From an uncultured Litoreibacter sp. (GTDB taxonomy: Bacteria; Pseudomonadota; Alphaproteobacteria; Rhodobacterales; Rhodobacteraceae): 64,000 bases of DNA. The notes under the pieces are model-generated. The model was not told where the DNA came from. It did not search any database and was given only the letters and a program-made list of their open reading frames with translations. Where the stretch lies: the NCBI RefSeq assembly GCF_947501785.1, contig NZ_CANMXB010000001.1, positions 1,569,048 through 1,633,047 on the forward strand, read 5' to 3'. The translations under genes and the position numbers were made by a program. Of this stretch, positions 35,939 to 44,964 are shown in pieces (position 1 is the stretch's first letter; every line of letters starts with the position of its first letter).

Positions 35939-36744
35939 CGCGACAGGGCAAAAGCATTTCCGCCACGGACAGGAAGTCCAAAGTGGCGGTTCCCGCCGTT
36001 GAAAAGGCGCTGGACGTCCTGGAGCTGCTGGCCAGATCCCCGGACGGTTTGACGATGAACGAAATCGTTGACGCGCTGGGGCGGACGATGGGCGAGCTGT
36101 ACCGCGTTGTCGTTTACCTGGCGGAGCGCGGCTTTTTGCAGCAAAGCAGCGACACCAGCCGCTACGCGCTGACCCTCAAACTGTTTGAGCTGGCCCATAC
36201 CCACGACCCGACCGAACGGCTGATCGCCGCCGGGGTCCCCTTGCTGGAACGCATCGCGGCGGCGACGCGGCAATCTTGTCATCTGGGCGTTCTCAACCGC
36301 ACCAATGTGCTTGTGCTGGCATCCGTGCCAAGCCCCCTGCCCGCCGGGTATTCCGTGCGCACGGGCGCGTTGTTTCCGGTCGATCAGACCAGTTCTGGCC
36401 ATGTCATCCTGGCGTTTTCAACGGCAGACATCCAAGAGCGGTATATCGGGCGGCTGCCCAAGAAGGAGCAATCCGCCGTGAAGGCCCGTCTTGAGCGCAT
36501 CCGCCTGAACGGGTTTGAGGACACGCCCAGCACCATGATCCACGGCGTTCGAAACCTCTGCGTCCCGGTCTTTGACACGCGCGGCGTCGCCGCGGCGATC
36601 ACGTCCGGCTTTATCGAGCAACGCGACGCCAATACCGATGCCGACGCCGCGCTCGCAACAATCCGGATGACGGCGCTGGAGCTGTCGCAGTCATTGGGCT
36701 TCTTGCTGGAGACCAGCCCGTTTGAGACCCCGCTCACCCAATAA
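35935..36744 (+). CDS. IclR-family transcriptional regulator
   Basis: 269 residues. An N-terminal winged helix (about 20-85) has VEKALDVLELLARSPDGLTMNEIVDALG. The C-terminal effector domain has ATRQSCHLGVLNRTNVLVLASVPSP, TSSGHVILAFS and IHGVRNLCVPVFD. IclR proteins bind aromatic or small carboxylic acids. The gene lies inside the operon it is likely to regulate, next to the divergent operator cluster. Confidence 0.92.
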   Translation: MTRQGKSISATDRKSKVAVPAVEKALDVLELLARSPDGLTMNEIVDALGRTMGELYRVVVYLAERGFLQQSSDTSRYALTLKLFELAHTHDPTERLIAAGVPLLERIAAATRQSCHLGVLNRTNVLVLASVPSPLPAGYSVRTGALFPVDQTSSGHVILAFSTADIQERYIGRLPKKEQSAVKARLERIRLNGFEDTPSTMIHGVRNLCVPVFDTRGVAAAITSGFIEQRDANTDADAALATIRMTALELSQSLGFLLETSPFETPLTQ

Positions 36745-36753
36745 GGACCCCCT

Positions 36754-37914
36754 GTGAAGATGACCCAGACCGCCGTTGAGTTGCCCTTGCAAGGGCTGCG
36801 CGTATTGGACTTCGCTCAATTCCTTGCTGGACCGGTGGCTGCGCTGAGGCTTTGCGATCTGGGCGCTGAGGTTATCAAAATCGAACGACCGCAAGGCGGC
36901 GACCTGTGCCGGTCCATGGTCGTCAACGATCAGAGGCTGGACGAGGACAGCCTTGTTTTTCATACATTCAACCGCGGCAAGAAGAGCGTCACCGCGGATC
37001 TGAAGGACCCCGGCGACCTTGCCGCCGTCAAACGCCTGATCAAAACCGCCGACGTGATGATCCACAACTTTCGCCCCGGTGTTATGGACCGTGTCGGGCT
37101 CGGATATGAGACGGTGCGTAGCCTCAACCCGCGTATCGTCTATGGCGCAGTGTCAGGCTACGGCACCGTGGGCCCCTGGAGCAACAAACCGGGGCAAGAT
37201 TTGCTGGCCCAATCCCTGTCAGGCATTGCCTGGCTGAACGGCAACGCGCAGGACGGGCCGGTGCCGACGGGCTATGCGATGCTTGACGTGGCGACCGCAG
37301 GCAACCTGGTGCAGGGCATACTGGCCTGTCTGGTCCGCCGCGGGATCACCAACGAGGGCGGTCTGGTCGAGGTGGACCTGCTATCTGCCGCGCTCGACAT
37401 GACATTTGAGCAATTCACCTGCTTTCTGAACGACCATCTGACCCAACCAAAGCGCCACGCGCTGGGCAACGCCAACCCTTACCAACCGGCCCCTTACGGC
37501 GTGTACAAAACGGCGGACGGCTATCTGGCCTTCGCGATGACCCCGCTTGAAAAAGTTGCGGATCTGTTGGGCTCGCCCGAGGTCGCAACCTTTTCGCAAG
37601 ACCAGTCCTTTTCCCACCTCAACGAGATCAAGGCGATTATCGCCGACGTGTTTTTGACCCAACCCACCCAGCATTGGCTTGACCTGTTGGAGCCCGCCGG
37701 CGTCTGGTGCGCGCCGGTGCTGAATTGGCCGGACTTTGTCAAAACGGACGGCTTCAAGGCACTTGACGCGGTTCAGACCATTCGGTCGACCTCTGGTGCA
37801 GAGGCGCGCACCACGACCAGCCCGATCCGGATTGACGGCAAGCAGCTGAGATCAGAGCAAGGCGCGCCGAGGCTTGGCGCAGATACCGCGGACATATTTG
37901 CAGAAAGGGTCTAG
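36754..37914 (+). CDS. Class III CoA transferase (CaiB/BaiF), first copy
   Basis: 386 residues. LRVLDFAQFLAGPVAALRLCDLGAEVIKIERPQGGDLCR is the N-terminal CoA-binding motif. NFRPGVMDRVGLGYE and PGQDLLAQSLSGIAWLNG follow, the latter holding the Asp that carries the acyl/CoA intermediate. GTG at 36754 or ATG at 36760 may start it. The next gene is a paralogue, so a heterodimer as in BbsEF-type transferases is possible. Confidence 0.9.
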   Translation: MKMTQTAVELPLQGLRVLDFAQFLAGPVAALRLCDLGAEVIKIERPQGGDLCRSMVVNDQRLDEDSLVFHTFNRGKKSVTADLKDPGDLAAVKRLIKTADVMIHNFRPGVMDRVGLGYETVRSLNPRIVYGAVSGYGTVGPWSNKPGQDLLAQSLSGIAWLNGNAQDGPVPTGYAMLDVATAGNLVQGILACLVRRGITNEGGLVEVDLLSAALDMTFEQFTCFLNDHLTQPKRHALGNANPYQPAPYGVYKTADGYLAFAMTPLEKVADLLGSPEVATFSQDQSFSHLNEIKAIIADVFLTQPTQHWLDLLEPAGVWCAPVLNWPDFVKTDGFKALDAVQTIRSTSGAEARTTTSPIRIDGKQLRSEQGAPRLGADTADIFAERV

Positions 37915-37917
37915 CGC

Positions 37918-39069
37918 ATGGAGTTGCCTCTGGACGGCGTTCTTGTCGTCGATTTCAGCCAGTTCCTTGCCGGCCCATACGCATCATTGCGGCTGCTGGA
38001 CATGGGCGCGCGGGTTATCAAGGTTGAAAACCCGGATGGCGGCGACCTGTGCCGGAGCCATTACCTGAGCGAAACCGAGGTTGACGGCGATTCCACCCTT
38101 TTTCACGCGATAAACCGCGGCAAACAAAGCATCGCGCTGAACCTGAAAACCGCTGAAGGCCTTGAAAGCGCGCGGAAATTGATGGCGCAGGCCGACATCG
38201 TAATCCAGAACTTTCGGCCCGGCGTCATGGACAGGTTGGGTGTGGGATATGCCACTGCGGCGGCCATAAAACCCGACATTATCTACGGCTCAATTTCAGG
38301 CTACGGAGCCGCTGACGCCTGGGCCGACGCGCCAGGTCAGGACCTTCTGGCCCAAGCGCGATCCGGCATCATGTGGCTCAGCGGAAACTCCGATGACGGC
38401 CCCGTCCCGCTCGGCCTTCCGATTGCCGACATTGCCGCAGGGGCCGCACTGGCACAGGGGCTGTTGGGCGCACTTTTCCGGCACGCAAGGACCGGGCGCG
38501 GCGCGCATGTCGAAACCAGCTTGCTTGAGGCCCTGATCGACCTGCAATTCGAGTTCCTGACGACCTATCGCAATAACGGGTTGGTCCCCCCGGAGCGGCT
38601 GCAGCGCGGATCGGCGCATGGCTACCTTGCCGCGCCATATGGCGTATACCCGACGTCAGACGGTTTTCTGGCCATTGCCATGACCCCGCTCCCCGCTTTG
38701 GCCAAAGCGCTTGGTGACGCGGACCTCTTTGCTGATCTTCGGGAGCCGCATGCGGCGTTCCAGTCCCGCGACGAAGTATACCGCCGCATTGAACGTCACC
38801 TTCGCACGCGACCAGCGCGCGACTGGGAAGCCGACTTGTCCGCAAAGCAGGTCTGGTGCGCCGAGGTGGTCGGGTGGGACGAGCTTACCGCGATGGGGGC
38901 GTTTGACCGTCTGGGCATTCATTCCGTCATCGGCCACGCGTCGTCATCCAAGCTTGAAACGATGCGAAGCCCCATTCGGTTGGACGGCCAAAGACCGTCG
39001 GCCACGGTAGGCGCGCCGCTGCTGAACGCCCATGCCACAGAAATACGTAAGGAATTCGATCTGCACTAG
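37918..39069 (+). CDS. Class III CoA transferase (CaiB/BaiF), second copy
   Basis: 383 residues and clearly related to the preceding protein. Shared motifs are DFSQFLAGPYASLRLLDMGARVIKVENP, NFRPGVMDRLGVGY and PGQDLLAQARSGIMWLSG with the same catalytic-type Asp. C-terminal WCAEVVGWDELTAMGAF also matches. Both copies keep the active-site residue, so neither looks like a non-catalytic subunit by that test. Confidence 0.9.
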   Translation: MELPLDGVLVVDFSQFLAGPYASLRLLDMGARVIKVENPDGGDLCRSHYLSETEVDGDSTLFHAINRGKQSIALNLKTAEGLESARKLMAQADIVIQNFRPGVMDRLGVGYATAAAIKPDIIYGSISGYGAADAWADAPGQDLLAQARSGIMWLSGNSDDGPVPLGLPIADIAAGAALAQGLLGALFRHARTGRGAHVETSLLEALIDLQFEFLTTYRNNGLVPPERLQRGSAHGYLAAPYGVYPTSDGFLAIAMTPLPALAKALGDADLFADLREPHAAFQSRDEVYRRIERHLRTRPARDWEADLSAKQVWCAEVVGWDELTAMGAFDRLGIHSVIGHASSSKLETMRSPIRLDGQRPSATVGAPLLNAHATEIRKEFDLH

Positions 39070-39088
39070 GTCGCGATGCGCCGGGGCT

Positions 39089-39122
39089 GACCCCCTGCCC
39101 CATTCCAGTGGGGCAAGGGGTC
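39089..39122. terminator. Hairpin between convergent genes
   Basis: Arms GACCCCCTGCCCCA and TGGGGCAAGGGGTC pair with one mismatch around TTCCAG. It sits in the 63-base gap between convergent genes and can act in both directions. There is no clear T run. Confidence 0.6.
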
Positions 39123-39132
39123 GTTCGTAACA

Positions 39133-39972
39133 TCAGGTTGCGGCCTGGATTTGTGCAACCGCCTCTTCGGTGCTCCAGACGGCATTCGCCATGTAGCGGA
39201 AATTGATCAAGGCGGCGAGGTAGCCGTCCCCTTCCGGCAGCATTGCAGCAGCGGTTGCGTCGCGCACAACGGCAACCTCGAACCCGTCTTCAAGCAGTTC
39301 GCGCATGTGGCTTTCGGTGCAAAGATTGGCCGACATACCCGCCAGAATGACCTGATCCACCCCTTGCTTGCGCAGCTGCAGCGACAGGTCGTTCGTGTCA
39401 TTGCCGTAGACCTTGTGCGGCGACGTCACGATGGTTTTTCCGTCCTCGATATATTGCTTGTACTGAGGCATCCAATCAGCGCCGGACCCTTCAAACCCGT
39501 CGAGGTTCAAAGCGCCTTTGCGGTCAAACATGCCGATCTTGTGCATCAGCTTTTCCAGCGCGCCTTCGAATTTCCAGCCGTGATCCGTCGGGTAGTAGTA
39601 ATGCGGCGAGACGGCGGTGGTGATGTCAGCAGCCTTCGCTGCTTTGAACAGCGTTTCGATGTTTTCGACGGTGTTATGCTCGGTCACGCTGGCGCCGATG
39701 ACGCCCCAGGTCACGCCCTCGGGGTGCAGAAAATCAACCTGCGGGTCGGTCACCACCAACGCGGCGCGGGACAGGTCCAGCTTCATGTTGGATGGCGGCA
39801 ACGCGGGTTCGGCGGGGTCAGCATAGGGGCTGGCCGCCTGCGCCTGCGCCGATTGGCTACCGGCAACAACAGCTGCAGCGGCGGCGGAGGCCGCGATGCC
39901 GCCCCGCAGCGCCGCGCGGCGGGTCAACTCGGGGCCTTTGTGGTTGTGGTCTGGATTGTCGCAATTACACAT
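39133..39972 (-). CDS. Exported isochorismatase-family cysteine hydrolase
   Basis: 279 residues. The twin-arginine signal (TRRAALRGGIAASAAAAAVVAG) is preceded by a Cys/His-rich MCNCDNPDHNHKGP. The mature domain has DLSRAALVVTDPQVDF (Asp of the triad), and the SANLCTESHMRELL segment with the nucleophile Cys after ILAGM. AAGGA sits eight bases before the ATG at 39972. Divergent from the AraC regulator, which may control it. Substrate unknown. Confidence 0.87.
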   Translation of the reverse strand: MCNCDNPDHNHKGPELTRRAALRGGIAASAAAAAVVAGSQSAQAQAASPYADPAEPALPPSNMKLDLSRAALVVTDPQVDFLHPEGVTWGVIGASVTEHNTVENIETLFKAAKAADITTAVSPHYYYPTDHGWKFEGALEKLMHKIGMFDRKGALNLDGFEGSGADWMPQYKQYIEDGKTIVTSPHKVYGNDTNDLSLQLRKQGVDQVILAGMSANLCTESHMRELLEDGFEVAVVRDATAAAMLPEGDGYLAALINFRYMANAVWSTEEAVAQIQAAT

Positions 39973-40100
39973 TTCTTGGATCCTTTTCTTTGCGGTATGC
40001 GAAATATGCCTAGAACCTCGCATGTGCCTTTCCGTCCGATACTTGTGCCCAATCTATTTCAAAGGTGCCTTTCCGTCTAAAATCGCGTTACGCAGAAGCC

Positions 40101-41006
40101 ATGAACTACGAGCACATCTTCGAAGAGCTGGAAATTGAGACCAACCCGTTTGCGCTTTGCGAACTGAAGGGGACCTGTGACCTTGGCCTGGGCCGCGACG
40201 CATCCGCCACCTTGCACTACGTCTTGTCAGGTGAGGGGGAAATCAGGCTGCGGTCCAAGCCCCCGCTTAAGGTATCGCGCGGCACTCTGGTCCTTATCCC
40301 GGCGCTGCAAAGCCACGCCCTGCACAGCTTTGGAACCACCCGCGACCCGGTGCCGAGCTGCAAACCTGCCGCGCTGAAGCTGGCCAGCTTGATGGCCGGC
40401 AGCCGACAGAGCGACAATGGCCAACTCACCGCCCTTTGCGCCCATGTCAGCGTTGGATTGCGCGGCATCACGGACGTTATCGACCTCATTCGCGAGCCGC
40501 TGATCGAAAACGTGTCCTCTTCCAGCCAGTTGCGACCCGCGCTTCAGGCTTTGTTGGTCGAGGTGTCCAACCCCGGTCTGGGCAGCCGCGCGATGATCCG
40601 CGCCCTTCTGATGCAATGCATGATTGAGATGTTGCGGACCAGGCTGACGACAAATGACCGCGCCCTGCATTGGATGGCCGCCCTGGCCGACCCGTCGGTG
40701 TGGAACGCCCTGCGGTCCATGCTGGATGCGCCCGGCGACAAACATACGGTCGAAAGCCTGGCCGACAGCGTCGGCATGAGCAGGGCTTCCTTTGCGAAAC
40801 GCTTTGCCGACGCCTATGGGTCCGGCCCGATGGAGCTGCTGCGCGATTTGCGCATGCTCCGCGCTGGGTCGCTGCTGCGTGAAACGGACTTGCCGGTGAA
40901 ACGCGTCGCCGAGCTGGTCGGATTTGCGTCGCGCAGCGCCTTTACCCGGTCATTTGAGGCAAAAACCGGACAATCGCCCCGCGCCTTCCGCGCCTCGTCG
41001 CAATAG
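40101..41006 (+). CDS. AraC-family transcriptional regulator
   Basis: 301 residues. An N-terminal cupin-like sensor half (LHYVLSGEGEIRLRSKPPLKVSRGTLVLIPALQSHAL) of the Cupin_6/AraC-binding type is followed by a C-terminal two-HTH domain (ESLADSVGMSRASFAKRFADAYG and LPVKRVAELVGFASRSAFTRSFEAKTGQSPRAFR). ATG 40101 is taken; the frame is open to 40065. Divergent from the exported hydrolase. Confidence 0.9.
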   Translation: MNYEHIFEELEIETNPFALCELKGTCDLGLGRDASATLHYVLSGEGEIRLRSKPPLKVSRGTLVLIPALQSHALHSFGTTRDPVPSCKPAALKLASLMAGSRQSDNGQLTALCAHVSVGLRGITDVIDLIREPLIENVSSSSQLRPALQALLVEVSNPGLGSRAMIRALLMQCMIEMLRTRLTTNDRALHWMAALADPSVWNALRSMLDAPGDKHTVESLADSVGMSRASFAKRFADAYGSGPMELLRDLRMLRAGSLLRETDLPVKRVAELVGFASRSAFTRSFEAKTGQSPRAFRASSQ

Positions 41007-41127
41007 CCAAGCCCCTGCGTCACTTTGCGCCCCCCAATGGGGCTGACTGCGACAGTTAGGAACCTGTCGCGCCCCAAATGCCACCCTATGTGTTAGACAA
41101 AGAAAACTCGGATGAAGGCATTTTCCC

Positions 41128-42543
41128 ATGCTTGACGGATTTACAGCAGAGACACTGGCCCGGTTCCAATTCGCGTTTACCGTGTCGTTCCATATCATTT
41201 TCCCGTCCTTCTCGATCGGGTTGGCCTCCTATCTGGCGGTTTTGAACGCGCTTTGGCTCAAAACCCGCGACGAGACCTATCTGACCCTGTTCAACTACTG
41301 GAAGAAAATCTTCGCCGTGGCCTTCGGCATGGGCGTCGTGTCCGGCATCGTGATGTCGTATCAGTTCGGCACCAATTGGTCGGTCTTCTCCGACCGCACG
41401 GGGCCGATCCTTGGACCGCTCATGGCCTACGAAATCCTGTCGGCCTTCTTCCTGGAGGCCGGATTCCTGGGCATCATGCTCTTTGGCCGCAACCGCGTGG
41501 GCGACAAGCTGCATATGTTTGCCACCGGCATGGTGGCCTTCGGCACGCTGATGTCGGCCACGTGGATTTTGTCGGTAAACTCTTGGATGCAGACCCCCGC
41601 GGGCTATTCCATCAACGAAGTTGGCCAGTTCGTACCGGAAGACTGGTGGGAGATCGTCTTCAACCCGTCCTTCCCCTACCGCCTGACCCATATGGTGCTG
41701 GCCGCCTACCTGACCACTGCGCTGGTGGTGGCGGGGGCCGGGGCGTATCACTTCCTCAAGGGCGACGCCGACAAACCCAGCCGCAAGATGTTTTCCATGG
41801 GCATGTGGATGCTGGTCATCGTGACCCCGCTGCAAATCTTTGCCGGCGATCTGCACGGGCTGAACACCTACGAGCACCAACCGCAAAAGGTCATGGCGAT
41901 GGAGGGGCATTACGACAGCTACCCCGAGGGCGCCCCGCTGATCCTGTTTGGCATCCCCAATGAGGAGGAGAAGCGGATCGACTACGCCATCGAATTCCCC
42001 AAACTGTCCTCCCTGATCCTCAAGCACGACCTGAACGCGCCGCTGGATGGGCTGGACACGATTGCCGACGAGGACGAGCCGCCCGTAACAATCGTCTTCT
42101 TCTCCTTCCGCATCATGATCGGCATCGGCTTTGCGATGCTGGGGCTGGGTCTGTGGTCGCTTTGGTCCCGCTGGAGCGGCACGCTCTACACATCCAAATG
42201 GCTGCACAGGGCGTCCTTCGCGATGGGGCCAATGGGGTTTGTCGCCGTGCTGGCGGGTTGGGTCACCACGGAAGTGGGCCGTCAACCCTTCACTGTCTAC
42301 GGGCTGATGCGTACTTCCGAGAGCCTTGCGCCGGTGGCGGCCCCGGCCGTGGCGGCCTCGCTGATTGCCTTCATCGTGGTCTATTTCTTCGTCTTCGGCG
42401 CGGGCACTTTCTACCTGCTGCGCATGATGGGCGTGCCACCCACCGACCAAAAGAAAATCGGCCTGCGCGAGGGCCCGATGCGCGGCACCGGATTGCACCC
42501 GGCTGGCCCCCGCACCAGCCAACCGGCGGAGCAAGTGACATGA
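41128..42543 (+). CDS. cydA: Cytochrome bd-type ubiquinol oxidase subunit I
   Basis: 471 residues with about nine hydrophobic helices. His22 in FTVSFHIIFPSFSIG is the candidate high-spin haem ligand, and LTHMVLAAYLT holds another conserved His. GWVTTEVGRQPFTVYG is the family signature. The quinol-binding Q loop is short, as in cyanide-insensitive (Cio) type enzymes. The stop overlaps subunit II by 4 bases. It uses quinol to reduce oxygen in the inner membrane. Confidence 0.95.
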   Translation: MLDGFTAETLARFQFAFTVSFHIIFPSFSIGLASYLAVLNALWLKTRDETYLTLFNYWKKIFAVAFGMGVVSGIVMSYQFGTNWSVFSDRTGPILGPLMAYEILSAFFLEAGFLGIMLFGRNRVGDKLHMFATGMVAFGTLMSATWILSVNSWMQTPAGYSINEVGQFVPEDWWEIVFNPSFPYRLTHMVLAAYLTTALVVAGAGAYHFLKGDADKPSRKMFSMGMWMLVIVTPLQIFAGDLHGLNTYEHQPQKVMAMEGHYDSYPEGAPLILFGIPNEEEKRIDYAIEFPKLSSLILKHDLNAPLDGLDTIADEDEPPVTIVFFSFRIMIGIGFAMLGLGLWSLWSRWSGTLYTSKWLHRASFAMGPMGFVAVLAGWVTTEVGRQPFTVYGLMRTSESLAPVAAPAVAASLIAFIVVYFFVFGAGTFYLLRMMGVPPTDQKKIGLREGPMRGTGLHPAGPRTSQPAEQVT

Positions 42544-43550
42544 TCTTTGGACTGGAACTTTCTTTCATCTGGGCCGGCATCATCGCCTTCGCGGTGCTGA
42601 CCTATGTGATCCTCGACGGGTTCGATCTTGGCGTCGGCATGCTCTTCCCCTTCACCAAGAAGGAGAAGGAGCGGGATATGATGATGAACTCGGTCGCCCC
42701 CGTCTGGGACGGCAATGAGACGTGGCTGGTCATGGGCGGCGGCGGGTTATTTGCGGTGTTCCCGCTGGCCTACGCGGTTGTGTTGCCCGCGCTTTATATG
42801 CCGATCACCTTGATGCTGCTGGCGCTGGTGTTCAGGGGCGTGGCCTTTGAATACCGCTGGCGTACTGAGCGCTGGAAATGGGTCTGGGACATGTCCTTTG
42901 CGGGCGGGTCTTACATGGCGGGTTTCATGCAGGGTATCGCGCTTGGCGCGTTGGTGCAGGGCATCGAGGTCGCGGACCGCGCCTACGCGGGCGGCTGGTG
43001 GGATTGGCTGACGCCGTTCTCGATCCTGACCGGGGTGGCCGTCACCGTGGGCTACATGATGCTGGGGGCCACATGGCTGAATATGAAGCTGGAGGGTCGC
43101 ATTCAATCCCATATGCGCGATCTTGCATGGCCCGCCGCCATTGCCACCGTGGTGTTCATGGGGGCGGTCAGTTTCGCGACCCCGTTCCTTGATCCGGTCT
43201 ATTTCGACCGCTGGTTTGCTTGGCCCAGCATCGCATTTGCCGCCCTCATCCCGCTGCTGCTGGCCTTCTGCATCTGGCGGCTGTTCTTCGGGCTGTCGCG
43301 GCATCACGACACCGCGCCGTTCCTGTGCGCCGTGGGCATGTTCGTGCTGGGCTTCGTCGGCATCGGCATCAGCTTCTACCCGCATATCGTGCCGCCCGGC
43401 ATGACCATCGCGGAAGCCGCAGCCCCCGACAGCAGCCTTGCCTTCGCGCTGGTGGGCGCGGTGATCCTGATCCCGATCATTCTGGCCTACACCGCTTATT
43501 CCTACTGGGTGTTCCGCGGCAAGATCGACCCGAATGAGGGGTACCACTGA
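42540..43550 (+). CDS. cydB: Cytochrome bd-type ubiquinol oxidase subunit II
   Basis: 336 residues with about eight to nine hydrophobic segments. FAVLTYVILDGFDLGVGMLFPF and WDGNETWLVMGGGGLFAVFPLAYAV are diagnostic of CydB/CioB. The ATGA overlap with cydA couples translation; the stop overlaps the 30-residue peptide start by one base. The three genes plus the kinase form one operon. Confidence 0.95.
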   Translation: MIFGLELSFIWAGIIAFAVLTYVILDGFDLGVGMLFPFTKKEKERDMMMNSVAPVWDGNETWLVMGGGGLFAVFPLAYAVVLPALYMPITLMLLALVFRGVAFEYRWRTERWKWVWDMSFAGGSYMAGFMQGIALGALVQGIEVADRAYAGGWWDWLTPFSILTGVAVTVGYMMLGATWLNMKLEGRIQSHMRDLAWPAAIATVVFMGAVSFATPFLDPVYFDRWFAWPSIAFAALIPLLLAFCIWRLFFGLSRHHDTAPFLCAVGMFVLGFVGIGISFYPHIVPPGMTIAEAAAPDSSLAFALVGAVILIPIILAYTAYSYWVFRGKIDPNEGYH

Positions 43551-43642
43551 TGTCAAAGGTGGCGTGGTTCGTGGGCCTTTGGTTCGCTGGCGTCGCGGTG
43601 CTGAGCGTTGTGGCGTACCTGATCAAGCTCGCTATCTTGTGA
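43550..43642 (+). CDS. 30-residue membrane peptide of the bd-oxidase operon (CydX/DUF2474-like)
   Basis: The ATG shares its A with the cydB stop codon. The product is a single helix with an N-terminal Lys, an aromatic WFVGLWFAGVAVLSVV core and a final LIKLAIL. Short peptides of this shape accompany bd oxidases (CydX, or DUF2474 in Cio operons) and stabilise haem binding in the E. coli enzyme. A GTGA overlap follows with the kinase gene. It is too short for most gene finders. Confidence 0.75.
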   Translation: MSKVAWFVGLWFAGVAVLSVVAYLIKLAIL

Positions 43643-44961
43643 GCCCGAAGCCGGACACAAGACGCGGCCTCGCCGTTCCCTCTGGTCGTATTTCCCGGCT
43701 GGCGCGGATGGGCGGGTTGGCGGCTTCGGTGGCAGGCAACGTCGCCCTTGCAGGCGGGCGGGAACTGGTGTCGGGCCGCAGGCCCGAGCTGCGCGATCTG
43801 GTGATGACGCCCTCCAACGCCGCGCGGCTGACCAAGCAGCTGTCGCAAATGCGCGGGGCGGCTATGAAGATGGGCCAGATGCTGTCGATGGAGGCCGCAG
43901 ACCTGATGCCGCCCGAACTTGCCGACATCCTGTCCGCGCTCCGCTCAGACGCGCATTTCATGCCGCCCAAGCAGCTGAAACAGGTGCTGACCGCTAACTT
44001 GGGCGCAGGCTTCATCAAGCGGTTCAAACGTTTCGACGTACACCCCATCGCCGCTGCCTCCATCGGGCAGGTTCACCGCGCAACAACGACGGATGGCCGC
44101 GACATCGCGCTGAAGGTGCAGTACCTGGGCGTGCGCGACAGTATCGACAGCGACCTGCGCAATGTGGCCTCGCTGATCGCCATGTCGGGCATGCTGCCCA
44201 AGGGCCTCGATATTGCGCCGATGCTCGAAGAAGCCCGCCTGCAGCTGCATGACGAGGCCGACTATGAACGGGAGGCAAATTTCCTGCTGAGATACCGCAA
44301 CCTGATGCAAGGGGCCGAGGGGTTCACCCTGCCCAGCTTGCAAGAGGATTTCGTCACCCCCGATATCCTGGGTATGTCCTTCGAGAAAGGCGTGGCAATT
44401 GAAGAGCTTGCCACGGCGGACCAACTCACCCGCGACCATGTCGCCACCGAGCTGATCAAGCTGGTGCTGCGCGAGCTGTTCGAATTTGGCGTGATGCAGA
44501 CCGACCCCAACTTCGCCAACTACCGCTACAATGCGGAGACGGGCAATATCGTGCTGCTCGATTTCGGCGCCACCCGCATCTTCGCACCCGAGATGGGCGG
44601 TCAATACAAGGCGGTTCTTCACGCGGGCATGGCCGCCGACAGCGAGGCGTTGCGCGCGGCCTTCATCGATATCGGCCTCTATGACGACCAGATCCCCGAA
44701 GGTATCGAGGCGGTCCTGATGCACGTTTTCGAGATGGCCATGGCCCCGCTGCGCTCCGGTGCCGTCTATGATTTCGGCAACACTGACCTCTTGGGCGAGC
44801 TGCGCGAGGCTGGCCTCGACATGGCTGACGACCGCTCCTACGTGCCCCTCCCCCCTGTCGACACGCTGTTTCTGCAACGCAAAGTCGGCGGCATCTACCT
44901 GCTCGCCACGCGTCTGAAAGCGCACGTCGATATGGGCGCAGTGCTCGCCCCTTACCTCTGA
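43639..44961 (+). CDS. ABC1/UbiB-family atypical kinase
   Basis: 440 residues from GTG 43639, whose GTGA overlaps the end of the peptide gene; an earlier frame start would fully overlap that gene. The family motif MRGAAMKMGQMLS (KxGQ) and AAASIGQVHRA lie in the first half, then IALKVQ, TDPNFANYRY and LLDFGATR. UbiB/COQ8 proteins support ubiquinone biosynthesis with ATPase-like activity. Coupling to a quinol oxidase operon fits that link. Confidence 0.88.
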   Translation: MSPKPDTRRGLAVPSGRISRLARMGGLAASVAGNVALAGGRELVSGRRPELRDLVMTPSNAARLTKQLSQMRGAAMKMGQMLSMEAADLMPPELADILSALRSDAHFMPPKQLKQVLTANLGAGFIKRFKRFDVHPIAAASIGQVHRATTTDGRDIALKVQYLGVRDSIDSDLRNVASLIAMSGMLPKGLDIAPMLEEARLQLHDEADYEREANFLLRYRNLMQGAEGFTLPSLQEDFVTPDILGMSFEKGVAIEELATADQLTRDHVATELIKLVLRELFEFGVMQTDPNFANYRYNAETGNIVLLDFGATRIFAPEMGGQYKAVLHAGMAADSEALRAAFIDIGLYDDQIPEGIEAVLMHVFEMAMAPLRSGAVYDFGNTDLLGELREAGLDMADDRSYVPLPPVDTLFLQRKVGGIYLLATRLKAHVDMGAVLAPYL

Positions 44962-44964
44962 CCC

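Noticed and set aside
41086-42534. 482-codon minus-strand frame over cydA
   Set aside because: His/Gln/Arg-rich composition and no domain; cydA on the plus strand is certain.
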